Notes under the pieces: generated by a model
Databases searched by the model: none
What the model saw: only the letters and a program-made list of their open reading frames with translations
What the model was told of the DNA's origin: nothing
Shown: piece after piece, positions 16,685 through 26,112 of the stretch
How the letters are laid out: each line of letters begins with the position of its first letter
Position numbering within the stretch: position 1 is the stretch's first letter
Position numbers and translations under genes: made by a program
NCBI GenBank assembly: GCA_963849305.1
Contig: CAWKGV010000005.1
Location: 310,001 to 374,000 of the forward strand
Length of the DNA stretch: 64,000 bases
Direction of reading: 5' to 3'
Source of the DNA: CAWKGV01 sp963849305
GTDB lineage: Bacteria > Pseudomonadota > Alphaproteobacteria > Acetobacterales > Acetobacteraceae

Positions 16685-17102
16685 CTATTAACGTGCCGCG
16701 ATTGCGGCCGGTCGCGAACTCCCGGGCTTCGGCTCATTCGGCTGGCCGACCGCTTATGACCCGGTGCCCCGAGCTAACGTCTGGGGGGCAGCTGGGCTTA
16801 CGCGTGTCACGGCTTTTCCTTTTGGCCCCCCGCGCCGCCCCTGAGAAGTCCCCCGACACCGGGCGCTTCATGACCACGAACCCTGCCGAGCATCTGGTGC
16901 GCCACCTGGAGCTGCAGTGATTCGCGCCATCATCTCGCCGCTGGGCTGGACCGCTTGCGGCCATTGAACCGCAGCGCGAAGGCGAGCGCGTTGCAAATGT
17001 CTCGGGATCGGCGGAGAGCTTTGGTTCTTCCATGACGGCGAGCATAGAGGCAGGCGCGAACAAAGCAAGAACTTACGAGCCGTCCCCTTGTATCTCATTT
17101 GG
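16685..17102. other. Intergenic right end of the island
   Basis: About 420 bp between the HEPN-motif gene and the right arm repeat. Open frames on both strands lack start signals and resemble nothing known. It probably contains the promoter of the minus-strand gene at 15689-16684. Confidence 0.45.
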
Positions 17103-17127
17103 TAGTGTATGCCCGGGTGTATGCTGG
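17103..17127. repeat. Putative integrase arm-site repeat, right end
   Basis: A 25-bp direct repeat of 5359-5383 with one mismatch, containing two GTGTATGC units. It lies 54 bp before the tRNA-proximal att core. Its position inside the island boundary mirrors the left copy. Confidence 0.65.
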
Positions 17128-17177
17128 TCGTGAGTTAATCTCGGGAAGCCGGGCTACTTCAATACCTTAATGCGATT

Positions 17178-17271
<94 letters not shown>

Positions 17272-17416
17272 GCGGTGGGGCGGCGGTTATAGGGGTGCGC
17301 GGGCCGCCTCGCAACGCCGGCCAAACCTCTCACCATTGCGCGAGCCAGACAAACTTCGTCCTGTGAGCGGCGTCTTTGCATTAACGAACAGTTACCACAA
17401 ATGGAGAGGAACAAAG

Positions 17417-17995
17417 ATGAATCGGTTGTGGGCGTTCACCGGTTTGAGCCTCGTCCTGCTATCCCCGCCAGCCGTCCGGGTGGCCGATGCGCCCGCATCA
17501 ACTGCGCCAGAGGCGCAGCGGCAGGCGGAGCAGCTGAACCGGCTCCCGCCGGTTGTGGCACCCCTTCTGACCCACCCGCCGGTCGATCGTTCGGGCCGCA
17601 GCGTGACCGGGCGGGCCTCGTATTATTCGAACCGGTTCGACGGGCGGAAGATGGCCGACGGACGGCCCTTCAACCCGAATGCGGACGTGGCTGCCAGCAA
17701 AACCCTGCCGCTTGGCACCACCGCGAAAGTCGTCGATGTGCAGACCGGCAAATCCAGTGTGGTCAAGGTCGAGGACAATGGGCCGCATGTCGCCGGGCGC
17801 GTCATGGACGTGAGCCCCGGGGTCGCTGGCAAACTTGGCCTGAAAAAGACCGGTGTTGCCCCGGTGGTGGTGAAGCCGATCGCGGTGCCGCTGCGCGATG
17901 GCGGCGTGAAACTCGGTGCCGGTGCCGCGGACGCCTCGCCCCAGGAAGTTCGGGAGGCGGTCAAAACCACAAGGCAAACGGCTGAAAAGCGGTAA
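17417..17995 (+). CDS. rlpA: Septal ring lytic transglycosylase RlpA family protein
   Basis: A 192-residue exported protein starting at ATG 17417, six bases after GGAGAGGA. A signal peptide (WAFTGLSLVLLSPPA) precedes the double-psi beta-barrel. Barrel features visible are GRASYYSNRFDGRKMADGRP, FNPNADVAASKTLPLGT, VKVEDNGPHV and GRVMDVSPGVAGKLGL. RlpA proteins cleave or bind naked glycan strands in the cell wall. No SPOR domain is present, so this is a short form. The usual catalytic Asp is present in EDNGP. It begins about 145 bp from the divergently transcribed tRNA-Ser. Confidence 0.88.
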   Translation: MNRLWAFTGLSLVLLSPPAVRVADAPASTAPEAQRQAEQLNRLPPVVAPLLTHPPVDRSGRSVTGRASYYSNRFDGRKMADGRPFNPNADVAASKTLPLGTTAKVVDVQTGKSSVVKVEDNGPHVAGRVMDVSPGVAGKLGLKKTGVAPVVVKPIAVPLRDGGVKLGAGAADASPQEVREAVKTTRQTAEKR

Positions 17996-18022
17996 ACGCT
18001 CGCTTACCCGTGGGGGGAGGAA

Positions 18023-18757
18023 ATGGCCGACCAAAAAATCAGGCGCAGGTCTCGACTTCACCAGCGATGCCACTGGTGCTCTTGCGGATGCGCCGCCGTT
18101 GCAAAGATCGTTCTGATCGCCGTCACGACGGCCTTGCATGGCTTCCTGTTCGTAGTGCGATCCGGGACTGGTCCCATGTGGGCGACGCGCTGCTGGGTTT
18201 CTCCGTGGCGAGTGCCCTTCTAGGGTCCGCCGCGAGCGCATGGTTCGCCGGACCGCTCGCAAACCGTTATGGGCGTATCGGGGTGATGCAAATTGCCGCG
18301 GTCCTGTTCTTCATCAGCAGCATCGGGGCGGCCTGGCTGGGAGATCTGGTCCTTGACCTTCTTCCGGATCGTCGGTGGCCTTGCCGTCGGCGCCGCGAGC
18401 GTCATCGCCCCAGCCTACATCGCTGAAGTGTCGCCAGCTCGTTTGCGAGGCCGGCTCGGCTCCCTGCAGCAGATGGCGATCGTCGTCGGCATATTCATGG
18501 CTTTGCTGGCTGACTACGCACTCGCGGCGGCGGGAGGCGGGGCCAGCGGCACGCTGTGGCTCGGGCTAGCGGCGTGGCGCTGGATGTTCATCTGCGAGTC
18601 GTTGCCGGCCCTCATCTATGGCGTGTTCGCGGGGATGATCCCGGAGTCGCCGCGCTATCTGGTCTCGAAGCAGCGCCTCGAAGAGGCCGCCGACGTGTTG
18701 CGTCGTTTCGTGAGCCGCAGACCTCCGCCGGAGGTGAAGATCGCCGAGATTCAATAA
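18023..18757 (+). pseudogene. Sugar porter (MFS) remnant, N-terminal half with frameshifts
   Basis: Fragments of one sugar-porter-family transporter appear in successive frames. AKIVLIAVTTALHGFLF is helix 1, GFSVASALLGSAASAWFAGP with NRYGRIGVMQIAAV covers helices 2-3, and FFRIVGGLAVGAASVIAPAY with IAEVSPARLRGRLGS is the family signature. WRWMFICESLPALIYG and PESPRYLVSKQRLEEAADVL end the N-terminal six-helix bundle. The frame stops after AEIQ and the whole C-terminal bundle is absent. At least two frameshifts and the missing part after helix 1 mean it is not functional. It ends 135 bp from the large helicase-nuclease gene. Confidence 0.82.
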
Positions 18758-18891
18758 ACCATGCGCCTGGAAAGCACTCGTTTCGACCTACCCACCACGG
18801 GACTCGGTGGGGAGAGATGATTCCGTCATGGCCAGCGGCTTGGCCAATAAAGGCGGCGCTGGTTGGGATTGAACCTCCGGGTCCGCCGGGG

Positions 18892-21800
18892 TCACCTTAT
18901 CCCGGGCGGCGGTCGCGGCGGCTTGCCGTAGGTCGTGTACCTGGCCAACTCGGCGTCCAACGCCGCGTGCAGCCGGTCCGTCTCGCGGCCCGCGTTCGTC
19001 CACCAATCGGTTGACCAGACCCGGAGAATGGACCACCCTAACCCTTCCAGCACCGTCTGCCGCAGCCGATCGCGGTCGCGTGCTGTGGCAGCGCGATGGT
19101 AAGTCGCGCCATCGCACTCCACACCGGCCAGGTAGGTACCGGGTGCCTCCGGGTCCACTACGGCCAAGTTGATTCGGAACCCAGACACCCCGATCTGCGG
19201 GTGCACCACCCAGCCTTTCTGTCGGAGGCGTTCGGCGACCTCGATCTCGAACGGGCTCTCATGGTCGCCAAGTGGACCAGTCGCCTCCGTGGCAAAGCTC
19301 CGAGCCCCGTGCTCGGCGAAGCCGAGGAACCGCTTCAGATGAGCCACACCCAAAGCCGTGGTGCGCGACAGGTCAATCTGGTCCGCCCGCAAGCTGCCGA
19401 ACACCACGAGCTTATCGCGCGCTCGGGTCACTGCGACGTTCAGCCGCCGCTCGCCTCCAATCAGGTTGAGCGGGCCGAAGTTCAGGCCGATGCGCCCCGT
19501 CTGATCCGGACCATAGGTCAGCGAGAACAGCATGATGTCCCGCTCCTCGCCCTGGATGCCCTCCAGGTTTTTCACCAGGACCGGCTCGACGGCATCGTCC
19601 CCGAAATGCCGTTCCAATATCGGGTCTTCCCGGCGGGCGCGGTCCAGCAGGTCCTCGATTAGAGTCTGCTGCTCGGCATTGAAGGTCACGATGCCGAGCG
19701 AGCGCGGAGGGTCGGCCCGCAGCACGGTCAGAGCCTCGGCGACGACGGCCCGGGCCTCCTTCTCGTTGGTGCGAGCTCCACCGCGGGCGTAGACGCCGCC
19801 GGGCACGTGGCGAAACGAGACGGCCTGGTCGGTCGTCACCGGAGATGGAAAGGTAACGAGCCGGCCACCGTAATAGGCAATATTGGAGAAGGCGATCAAG
19901 CTTTCATGCCGGCTGCGATAATGCCAGGACAGCTCCACGGTCGGGATGCCGGCGCCGAGACACTCGTCCAGGATGGAATCGAGGTCGTGGGTCTCGATCT
20001 CCGTCGCCTCCACCCCACCCTCCTCGACCCGGCGTTCGAAGAAGCTCGTTGGCGGAAGCTGCCGCGGGTCGCCGACGATGATGACCTGCCGACCCCGGCC
20101 CACGGCGCCGATCGCGTCCCAGGTCGGAATCTGAGATGCCTCGTCGAAAATCACGAGGTCGAAGGCGGGCGCCTCGGCCGGCAGATATTGCGCGACGGAA
20201 AGCGGGCTCATCATCAGGCATGGCGTAAGACGCCGAAGCGCCTGGGGCATGCGCAATGCGAGCTGGCGAACGGGAAGGTGGCGTTGCCGTTTGGCCAGTT
20301 CGCGGGTCAGGACAGCGTATTCAGGGTCGTGCTGCCGCTCCGCCACGCCGGGAATGGCTTGGCTCAGGCGAGCGCGAGCAAGCTGGGCTGCAAGAGCCAG
20401 CATCCGGCCATCGAGCTGGCGAAAGCGTTCGAGCCGTGTTTCGTGGCGGGCGGCCACGAAACTGCGCAGGTGCGGCGCTTGATCAACGGCGAGGCTGATC
20501 CACCAGCGGGCATAGTTTGCCTCCATTGCCCGCATGGCATCGCGCGGGGCAACGGTCCCGGCTTCCATGGCATTGAGCAGCGGGGCGAGCCCCAGCGTCG
20601 CCGCAACCTGGACGATGCCGCGCCAAGCGCACCAGTCCTGGATCAGTCGAGACGACGCGCCCCAGCCAGCTAAGTGGGCAGAGAGGGCCGGCAGCCAATC
20701 GTCTCGTTCGGGTGAAACCAGTGTCTGGACGTCGCTCCTGTTATAATCCGAGGTGGCCTGGAGTGCGACCAAGGTATCACGATGTGTCTCGACGAGGTGC
20801 CGCAACACGCGACCGACCGCGCCGGAGGGCGCCAGCAGAACGGCGCCCTCGGCGACAAGCTGGCGCAGATTCCCCCGCATGGACAGCAGCGTCGCCGCAT
20901 CCGTGGCGCAGGCAGCCGTGGCGGTGCGCAAGCGCTGCCCCCAGGCATATGCCCGCTCCAATTGGTCGAAATCGGTGTCCAACCCACGCCAGACGGCGCC
21001 GAGCGCGGCGGCATGCGGCGGGGCGGTAAATTCCCTTGCGATCTCCGCCATTTCTACCAGACGGTCGAGTTCGGGGCCGCACTCTTCCGGCACGGGTCCG
21101 GACGCCTCGGCCGCTAGGCGTTTGCGGACGGCCCGTTGTGCGAGCATGCGGCCCAACACCCATTTCTCGCCGGCACTGCGCCACTCCGCGCGGATTTCCC
21201 TCCACGGGAGGGCTGTGGCAGTGGGCCGCCAAGTAGTTTCCAACGCGGCCTGAAGCTCTCGATAACGGCGTAGCTGTCTGGCACTCCTGCGGGCACCATC
21301 CAGCGTTGTCTGCACCTCGTCGCCGACGGTCCAGCCCGCCTCAATCGCTAACGGGTCGAGCAGAGCTTCCGCTAGGCCGGCCAGGGCTTCGATCGCCGGG
21401 CGGCTGCGCTCCTGCCCGGCTAGGCCGACCGCCTTTGCTGCGGCGACGGCTGCATCTTCTAGGGCGGAAAGTTGCGCGTTGGCGGTACGCGCAGCTTCCA
21501 GCAGCCGGGTTTGCCAGAGCGGGGACCATTCGGGTTGCTCGATGCCGGCCAGGGCCGGGCTGCGCACGGTGTCACCGACCCTCTCCAGTGTCGCCTTCGC
21601 CTCTTCCGTAGTTTCCACCAATCGCTGCCAATCGCTGGCATCGTGCTGGTCCAGTGCCGGCCAGGACAGGGCGACAAGTGGGATGCCACCATCATCAGCA
21701 CGCAACACGCAGCCAATTGCGCGGAACACCGTCCAGCCGTTGCGAAACCTATGATGGAGCTCCTGCACGTAACCGTTCAATTCGGCCCGCAATGCGGCCA

Positions 21801-24255
21801 GGTTCTCGTTGGCGCGCTGCCAAGCAGCGGCGTCCAGCGTGTCGTGGGCGGCCTGCGCCCGCTCGAGCTGCTTGAGCACTGCAGCCTTGTTGGCCTTGCT
21901 GGAGAACAGGTCCAGCGCGAAATCGTCCAGCCCGACCTGATGCAGCCGGCGCTGCACCACTTCCAACGCCGCCCGCTTCTCCGCGACGAACAGGACGGTG
22001 CGGCCCTGCGCCAGCGTGTTCGCGACGATGTTGGCGATGGTCTGGCTCTTGCCCGTGCCCGGCGGTCCGATCAGCACAAAGCTTTTCCCCGATGCCGCGC
22101 GGGCAACAGCCTGCAATTGGGAGGAGTCGGCCTCCAGCGGACAAACGAGTTCCGCCGTAGCCAGGACGTCATCTAACCGGCCACCATGACCTGTCGCGCC
22201 AGTTCCATCGTGCCCTTTGGCCCGAGGCGCATCCTGAAGTGGGCCGTCCATGAGCCGGCGCGCCATCTCGTTCTCGCGAAGGGCGTGGGCGCGGTCGGCC
22301 AGGTCCTTCCACATCAAGTATTTGGTGAAGGACAAGGTGGTCAGGGCCACATCGTCCCGCACTTCCCAACCCGGGATGTCCCGCACCTTTGCCCGGAAAA
22401 TGTCGAGGATACGGGAAACGTCGAAGCCGGCCCCGTCCTCCGGCGACTTCTCCGTTTCCAGCATTGGGAAACGAATGCCAAAATGTTCTCGCAATAATTC
22501 TAATAGCGTCGCGTTAAGCCGCGTTTCGTCGTCGTGCACGCGCAAGACATAGCCGGAGCGGACGCTCGGTCTCTCAAGCATCACGGGAACCAGGATCAGC
22601 GGCGCACGGTTCGGTTTTGCCCGGTCTTGACGCCAAAGCAGGCTGCCGATTGTTAGGAACAGGGTGTTGGAGCCACCCTCCTGCTGGTCGGCACGACTCT
22701 TGCGGTATATTTCGGTCAGCGCAGCCTGGAGGTCTGTATCCTGGCGCCCGACCAAAAGCTCACGCTTCGCCATTGCTTCCTGGGCGAAGCCGCGGTTCGC
22801 GTCCTCGTGCAGCCGATTGCGGTGCAACGCCGCGCTACGCGGGTCGCGCCCGTCCATCAGGTCTGGCCAGGGACGGAAGCGAAGGGCAGCGGCTTTGGGA
22901 TGTCCCCGCATGCTGGCCAGCATGTCTTCCAGGCCGGCAGGGTCGGGGCAGTCAATGAACAGCGCCTTCTTGCCGGTGTCCTGCAGGTTCAGCAGGCGGT
23001 TGCGGCCGGACAGGTCCAGCAGTCGCTTGCGCCAGCGGGCCAACCGGTCTTGCGCATTGGCCGGCGATCGATCGTCGCCCACTACAATCTCTTCCCGCAG
23101 GGTTGGCGCGTCCTCCATTTGCGGCGGGGCGGCTTCCTCTACCGGGTCGGGCGCCTGGAAGGCGTAGCCGCTCGTGCTAGTCGAGAGCGGCAGGATACGG
23201 CGTTGGCGGGCACGGTGGATGTCGATCAGCGTCTCGAACACCTCGTCCTTATCGGGTGTGATGTGGTCCGCCCCGGTTTCCAGGGCGCGGCGGAACGACG
23301 GTTTGCGGGTTTGGGTGGCCAATGTGGTCTCGAACAGGACCAAGTCGTCCAGCTTCAGCCGAGTGCGCAGGCCCGGCACATCGTCCACGGTAGAGCCGCC
23401 GAAGTCCCCCTTAGATAACCATAGCCCGGCGAAGGCGTGCTCCCTTTGCAGCACGATGATCGGGTGCAACCCGACGAACTCCAGGCAGGACGCGAACAGC
23501 ACCGCCAGGTCCAGGCAGGTGGCGAGCCGCTCCTCGACGACTTGGCGCGGCGAGCGGATGCGCTGGCCCCCGGCCACGAAGGAAGGAGGCGGGTTGATGT
23601 AGCGGATATCCAAGCGGCAGACCGCGCCCCAAATAGCTTGGGATTGCTCCCACACTCGGGCCTTGTTGCCCTGGTAGCCTTCCATTCCGTCAGCTTTGCT
23701 CTCGGCCCGCAGAAGGTTGGACGCCTCCCGCACGATACGACTGACCGCCGGGTCGTTCGGCTGGACGAAAGCGGCCAGGATGTCGGCAATGGAGCTGCAA
23801 CCGCCCCATTCGTTGGGAGCAAGAATGCGGGTGTCGTGCTTCAACTCGGCTAAGGCGTTTCCGCCGCTTCGTGCGGTTAGGGTGATAACGCCGCGCGTCG
23901 CCTCCGTGAGTTGGCCAAGGAAGACGGCGTCGAGCGTGACGTCGAGATCGGCCACCACGTAGATCTGTCCGGGACGGAGCTGCTGCAAACGCCAAGTTCT
24001 GGGGTGAAGAATGGCCGGTTCGCTGGTCAGTTCGATCGTGAGTTCGTCCAGCGAGTCCGCGCTGAGATTGGTAAGAGCCAGTTCCGACAGGACCGGCACG
24101 CTATTTTGCCAGAGAGCCGCGTTCAACACCGGCTGCAGAGTGGCCGTAAGGGCGGCGGGCGGCGACGAAAAGGTTTGCTCAGCAAGATGGCTGGTGGTCT
24201 CGACCTCGCTTCCCTGAGCGGCATCGGGGTGAGGCGGGGTGTGATCGTCCACCAT
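18892..24255 (-). CDS. DUF4011-type SF1 helicase with C-terminal Vsr-like nuclease, putative antiphage protein
   Basis: A 1,787-residue protein. The N-terminal 370 residues include a transglutaminase-like stretch (ATCLDLAVLFASCLEFVGLH); a DUF4011 segment follows (WRKRLLDLSGRNRLLNL). The SF1 helicase has Walker A GPPGTGKSQTIAN near residue 729, Walker B DLVIFDEASQ near 1366, GDPRQLPPTSFF, then EGIQGEERD and NVAVTRARDKLVVFGS. The last 120 residues form a Vsr/PD-(D/E)xK-like nuclease (SPFEIEVAERLRQKGW, then VECDGATYH near 1712). This DUF4011-helicase-Vsr order resembles, from memory, the single-gene antiphage type called Hhe. Key motifs look complete. It is flanked by a decayed transporter and an IS6-like remnant, as expected for an acquired defence gene. 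Confidence 0.88.
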   Translation of the reverse strand: MVDDHTPPHPDAAQGSEVETTSHLAEQTFSSPPAALTATLQPVLNAALWQNSVPVLSELALTNLSADSLDELTIELTSEPAILHPRTWRLQQLRPGQIYVVADLDVTLDAVFLGQLTEATRGVITLTARSGGNALAELKHDTRILAPNEWGGCSSIADILAAFVQPNDPAVSRIVREASNLLRAESKADGMEGYQGNKARVWEQSQAIWGAVCRLDIRYINPPPSFVAGGQRIRSPRQVVEERLATCLDLAVLFASCLEFVGLHPIIVLQREHAFAGLWLSKGDFGGSTVDDVPGLRTRLKLDDLVLFETTLATQTRKPSFRRALETGADHITPDKDEVFETLIDIHRARQRRILPLSTSTSGYAFQAPDPVEEAAPPQMEDAPTLREEIVVGDDRSPANAQDRLARWRKRLLDLSGRNRLLNLQDTGKKALFIDCPDPAGLEDMLASMRGHPKAAALRFRPWPDLMDGRDPRSAALHRNRLHEDANRGFAQEAMAKRELLVGRQDTDLQAALTEIYRKSRADQQEGGSNTLFLTIGSLLWRQDRAKPNRAPLILVPVMLERPSVRSGYVLRVHDDETRLNATLLELLREHFGIRFPMLETEKSPEDGAGFDVSRILDIFRAKVRDIPGWEVRDDVALTTLSFTKYLMWKDLADRAHALRENEMARRLMDGPLQDAPRAKGHDGTGATGHGGRLDDVLATAELVCPLEADSSQLQAVARAASGKSFVLIGPPGTGKSQTIANIVANTLAQGRTVLFVAEKRAALEVVQRRLHQVGLDDFALDLFSSKANKAAVLKQLERAQAAHDTLDAAAWQRANENLAALRAELNGYVQELHHRFRNGWTVFRAIGCVLRADDGGIPLVALSWPALDQHDASDWQRLVETTEEAKATLERVGDTVRSPALAGIEQPEWSPLWQTRLLEAARTANAQLSALEDAAVAAAKAVGLAGQERSRPAIEALAGLAEALLDPLAIEAGWTVGDEVQTTLDGARRSARQLRRYRELQAALETTWRPTATALPWREIRAEWRSAGEKWVLGRMLAQRAVRKRLAAEASGPVPEECGPELDRLVEMAEIAREFTAPPHAAALGAVWRGLDTDFDQLERAYAWGQRLRTATAACATDAATLLSMRGNLRQLVAEGAVLLAPSGAVGRVLRHLVETHRDTLVALQATSDYNRSDVQTLVSPERDDWLPALSAHLAGWGASSRLIQDWCAWRGIVQVAATLGLAPLLNAMEAGTVAPRDAMRAMEANYARWWISLAVDQAPHLRSFVAARHETRLERFRQLDGRMLALAAQLARARLSQAIPGVAERQHDPEYAVLTRELAKRQRHLPVRQLALRMPQALRRLTPCLMMSPLSVAQYLPAEAPAFDLVIFDEASQIPTWDAIGAVGRGRQVIIVGDPRQLPPTSFFERRVEEGGVEATEIETHDLDSILDECLGAGIPTVELSWHYRSRHESLIAFSNIAYYGGRLVTFPSPVTTDQAVSFRHVPGGVYARGGARTNEKEARAVVAEALTVLRADPPRSLGIVTFNAEQQTLIEDLLDRARREDPILERHFGDDAVEPVLVKNLEGIQGEERDIMLFSLTYGPDQTGRIGLNFGPLNLIGGERRLNVAVTRARDKLVVFGSLRADQIDLSRTTALGVAHLKRFLGFAEHGARSFATEATGPLGDHESPFEIEVAERLRQKGWVVHPQIGVSGFRINLAVVDPEAPGTYLAGVECDGATYHRAATARDRDRLRQTVLEGLGWSILRVWSTDWWTNAGRETDRLHAALDAELARYTTYGKPPRPPPGIR

Positions 24256-24554
24256 TGCTATCGATCATCCTTATCGTGCCGAGCCGATTGTTAATGTATG
24301 TAATGGTATCGTATCTGGTCCGGGATGGATGAGATCGCATCACCTATAAGGTCCGTGTGTCTTACAATCGTTTTAATTAAGTGTTAAGCACAGCCGTAGT
24401 CACTGATCCATTAAGGCTAATAGCGTATCAGGTGGGAGCGGGAGCCCGCCGCCGGAGCGAACCCGCTGGCTCAGTTGCGTTGAGCAGGGCGGCGCGGGCG
24501 GGTACGAACGAGGCACCTGGAAGAGGAGCCCCGCGAGCCCGTAGCCCGGCCCTT
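24256..24554. other. Upstream region of the helicase-nuclease gene
   Basis: About 300 bp without a gene. Bases 24256-24420 are markedly AT-rich for this window and probably contain the promoter of the large minus-strand gene. The remainder is GC-rich and featureless. Confidence 0.4.
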
Positions 24555-24705
24555 TCGAGGCTTTCGCGTTTCCCGTATCGCAGGTCATCTTGTGGGCCGT
24601 GCGCCGGTATCTGCAGTTCGCGGTCAGCTTCCACGACCTGGAGTTCATGCTTGGCTGACCGCGGCGTCCAGATCGATCATGTAACTCTCTACGTTCGACG
24701 CGAGA
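24555..24705 (+). mobile_element. IS6-family transposase remnant
   Basis: Translated pieces in different frames match the N-terminal part of IS6-family transposases: VILWAVRRYLQFAVSFHDLE, then after a frameshift LADRGVQIDHVTLYVR. In intact members these read roughly as a run ending in DLEELLAERGVEVDHVTLYRW. Only about 50 codons survive, without the DDE domain or inverted repeats. It is non-functional but marks past IS activity beside the defence gene. Confidence 0.72.
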
Positions 24706-25306
24706 TCAGCCGTCGCGCGGCACGGTTCGGGCCAGTGCCGGTTCTCGCGCTAACGAGTTCGAACCAAGCCGCGAGCCTGGCGCGCCCTGGCCGCCAGGGT
24801 TCGGCCGCGAAGCGAAAATCCAGGTACCCAAGCGCGCAAGCCACCGTGATCGAGCCGATGTCGCTCGTCCGGTGCGGCGGCTCAGCCTCCAACTGGTCGA
24901 GCGTTCGCTCCACCGCCGCTTTTTGCCGGGTGATCCAGCTCTCGCGCGCGGCCTCTCTCGGCTTCGACAACTCGCCCCGGCGGCCCACCGCCGCATCCAG
25001 GATGCCGTCGCCCATCGCCTGCTGTTTCAAAGCGCGCCAGCGCGCGGCGCCGTGCTCGGGGAACATCGGCGTCGCGTCCCCGATGCTGTCCAGGAACTCG
25101 CAGATCACCGGGCTGTCGAACAGCGCCAGCCCGTCCTCGGTCAGCAGGCACGGCACCTTCGACAACGGGTTGGCGCTCAGCAGCGCCGGGGGCGAGTCTT
25201 GCGGGTTGGTGCGGATGGTCTCGATCTGGCCGTCGATGCCGCGCGTGATCGCGCAGGCCATCACCTTGCGCACGAACGGGCTGGTGGGCGAGTAAAACAG
25301 CTTCAC
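24689..25306 (-). CDS. Glutathione S-transferase family protein (C-terminus frameshifted)
   Basis: A GST-fold protein: thioredoxin-like N-terminal domain (VKLFYSPTSPFVRKVM, SKVPCLLTEDGLALFDSPVI) and all-helical C-terminal domain (SIGDATPMFPEH, ITVACALGYLDFRFA). GTG 25306 is preferred; AAGGAAG lies seven bases upstream. Near the end the frame gives SARTGTGPNRAARR, but deleting one A near 24738 gives the family-like ending SARPALARTVPRDG with TGA at 24706-24708. So the annotated C-terminus is probably an artefact or a recent mutation affecting the last dozen residues only. Substrate unknown; gloB lies 20 bp upstream on the same strand. Confidence 0.85.
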   Translation of the reverse strand: MKLFYSPTSPFVRKVMACAITRGIDGQIETIRTNPQDSPPALLSANPLSKVPCLLTEDGLALFDSPVICEFLDSIGDATPMFPEHGAARWRALKQQAMGDGILDAAVGRRGELSKPREAARESWITRQKAAVERTLDQLEAEPPHRTSDIGSITVACALGYLDFRFAAEPWRPGRARLAAWFELVSARTGTGPNRAARRLISRRT

Positions 25307-25325
25307 GGCCACACTTCCTTCGGGG

Positions 25326-26057
25326 TCAGAAGCGGTCCTTCCTGGCCCGCAGGTCGGCGAAGCGCGCGACGTCGGGCGCACGGAGGAACGGATTGGCGGC
25401 CAGTTCGTCCGACATCAGCGACGGCACGGTCGGCTCCCCGGCGGCACGCAGCCGGGTTACGTCCTCGGCGCGCGCGCGCAGCGCCGGGTTGGCGGGATCG
25501 ACGCTGAGCGCGAACCGGGCGTTGCTCTCGGTGTATTCGTGCCCGCAACAGACCTTGGTGGCGCCCGGCAGCGCGGCCAGCTTGCGCAGGCTCGCGAACA
25601 TCTCCGCCGCCGAGCCCTCGATCAGCCGGCCACAGCCGAGACTGAACAGCGTGTCGCCGCTGAGCAGCACCCCGCCCTCGGGGAAATAGAAATTGATCTG
25701 CCCGCGTGTGTGCCCCGGGGTGTCGATTACCGTTCCCTGGGCGGCGCCCAACGTGACCCGGTCGCCCTCGTTCACCGCCTGGTCGAGCTTCGGCAGCCGA
25801 TGCGCGTCGGCGGCCGCGCCAATCACCGGGCAGTGGAAGCGCGCCCGCACCTCGTCGGTGCCGGCCACGTGGTCGGCGTGATGGTGGGTGAGCAGGATCA
25901 GGTCGAGCCGCCCGCCCGCCCGCTCCAGCGCCGCGATCACCGGTCCGGCGTCCGCCGGGTCGACGATCGCCGTGGCGCCCGTGCCGCTCTCGTGCAGCAA
26001 CCAGGCGTAGTTGTCCTTCAGGATCGGGACCGGCTCGGCGGTGATGCTCATGGCCAA
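25326..26057 (-). CDS. gloB: Hydroxyacylglutathione hydrolase (glyoxalase II)
   Basis: A 243-residue metallo-beta-lactamase-fold enzyme that hydrolyses S-D-lactoylglutathione to D-lactate and glutathione in methylglyoxal detoxification. Metal ligands are visible in LTHHHADHVAGT, DTPGHTRGQINFYF, LSGDTLFSLGCGRLIEG and CCGHEYTESNARFAL. The C-terminal substrate-binding region (PSLMSDELAANPFLRA) is typical of GloB. It is divergent from a methyltransferase gene with about 55 bp between starts, a common alphaproteobacterial pairing, and is followed by a GST gene, suggesting a glutathione-linked unit. Confidence 0.95.
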   Translation of the reverse strand: MAMSITAEPVPILKDNYAWLLHESGTGATAIVDPADAGPVIAALERAGGRLDLILLTHHHADHVAGTDEVRARFHCPVIGAAADAHRLPKLDQAVNEGDRVTLGAAQGTVIDTPGHTRGQINFYFPEGGVLLSGDTLFSLGCGRLIEGSAAEMFASLRKLAALPGATKVCCGHEYTESNARFALSVDPANPALRARAEDVTRLRAAGEPTVPSLMSDELAANPFLRAPDVARFADLRARKDRF

Positions 26058-26112
26058 ACCCTAACACTCAGTCTGCTCGGTCGCCAACGCCCGGACGTGC
26101 TATAGGAGCGGC

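Noticed and set aside
16734..17063. Possible gene in the right end of the island
   Set aside because: Open frames on both strands overlap, lack ribosome binding sites and show no domain or codon pattern.
24381..25295. A 304-codon + strand frame opposite the GST gene
   Set aside because: Its first third contains part of the IS6 fossil and the rest is antisense to a conserved GST; not one gene.
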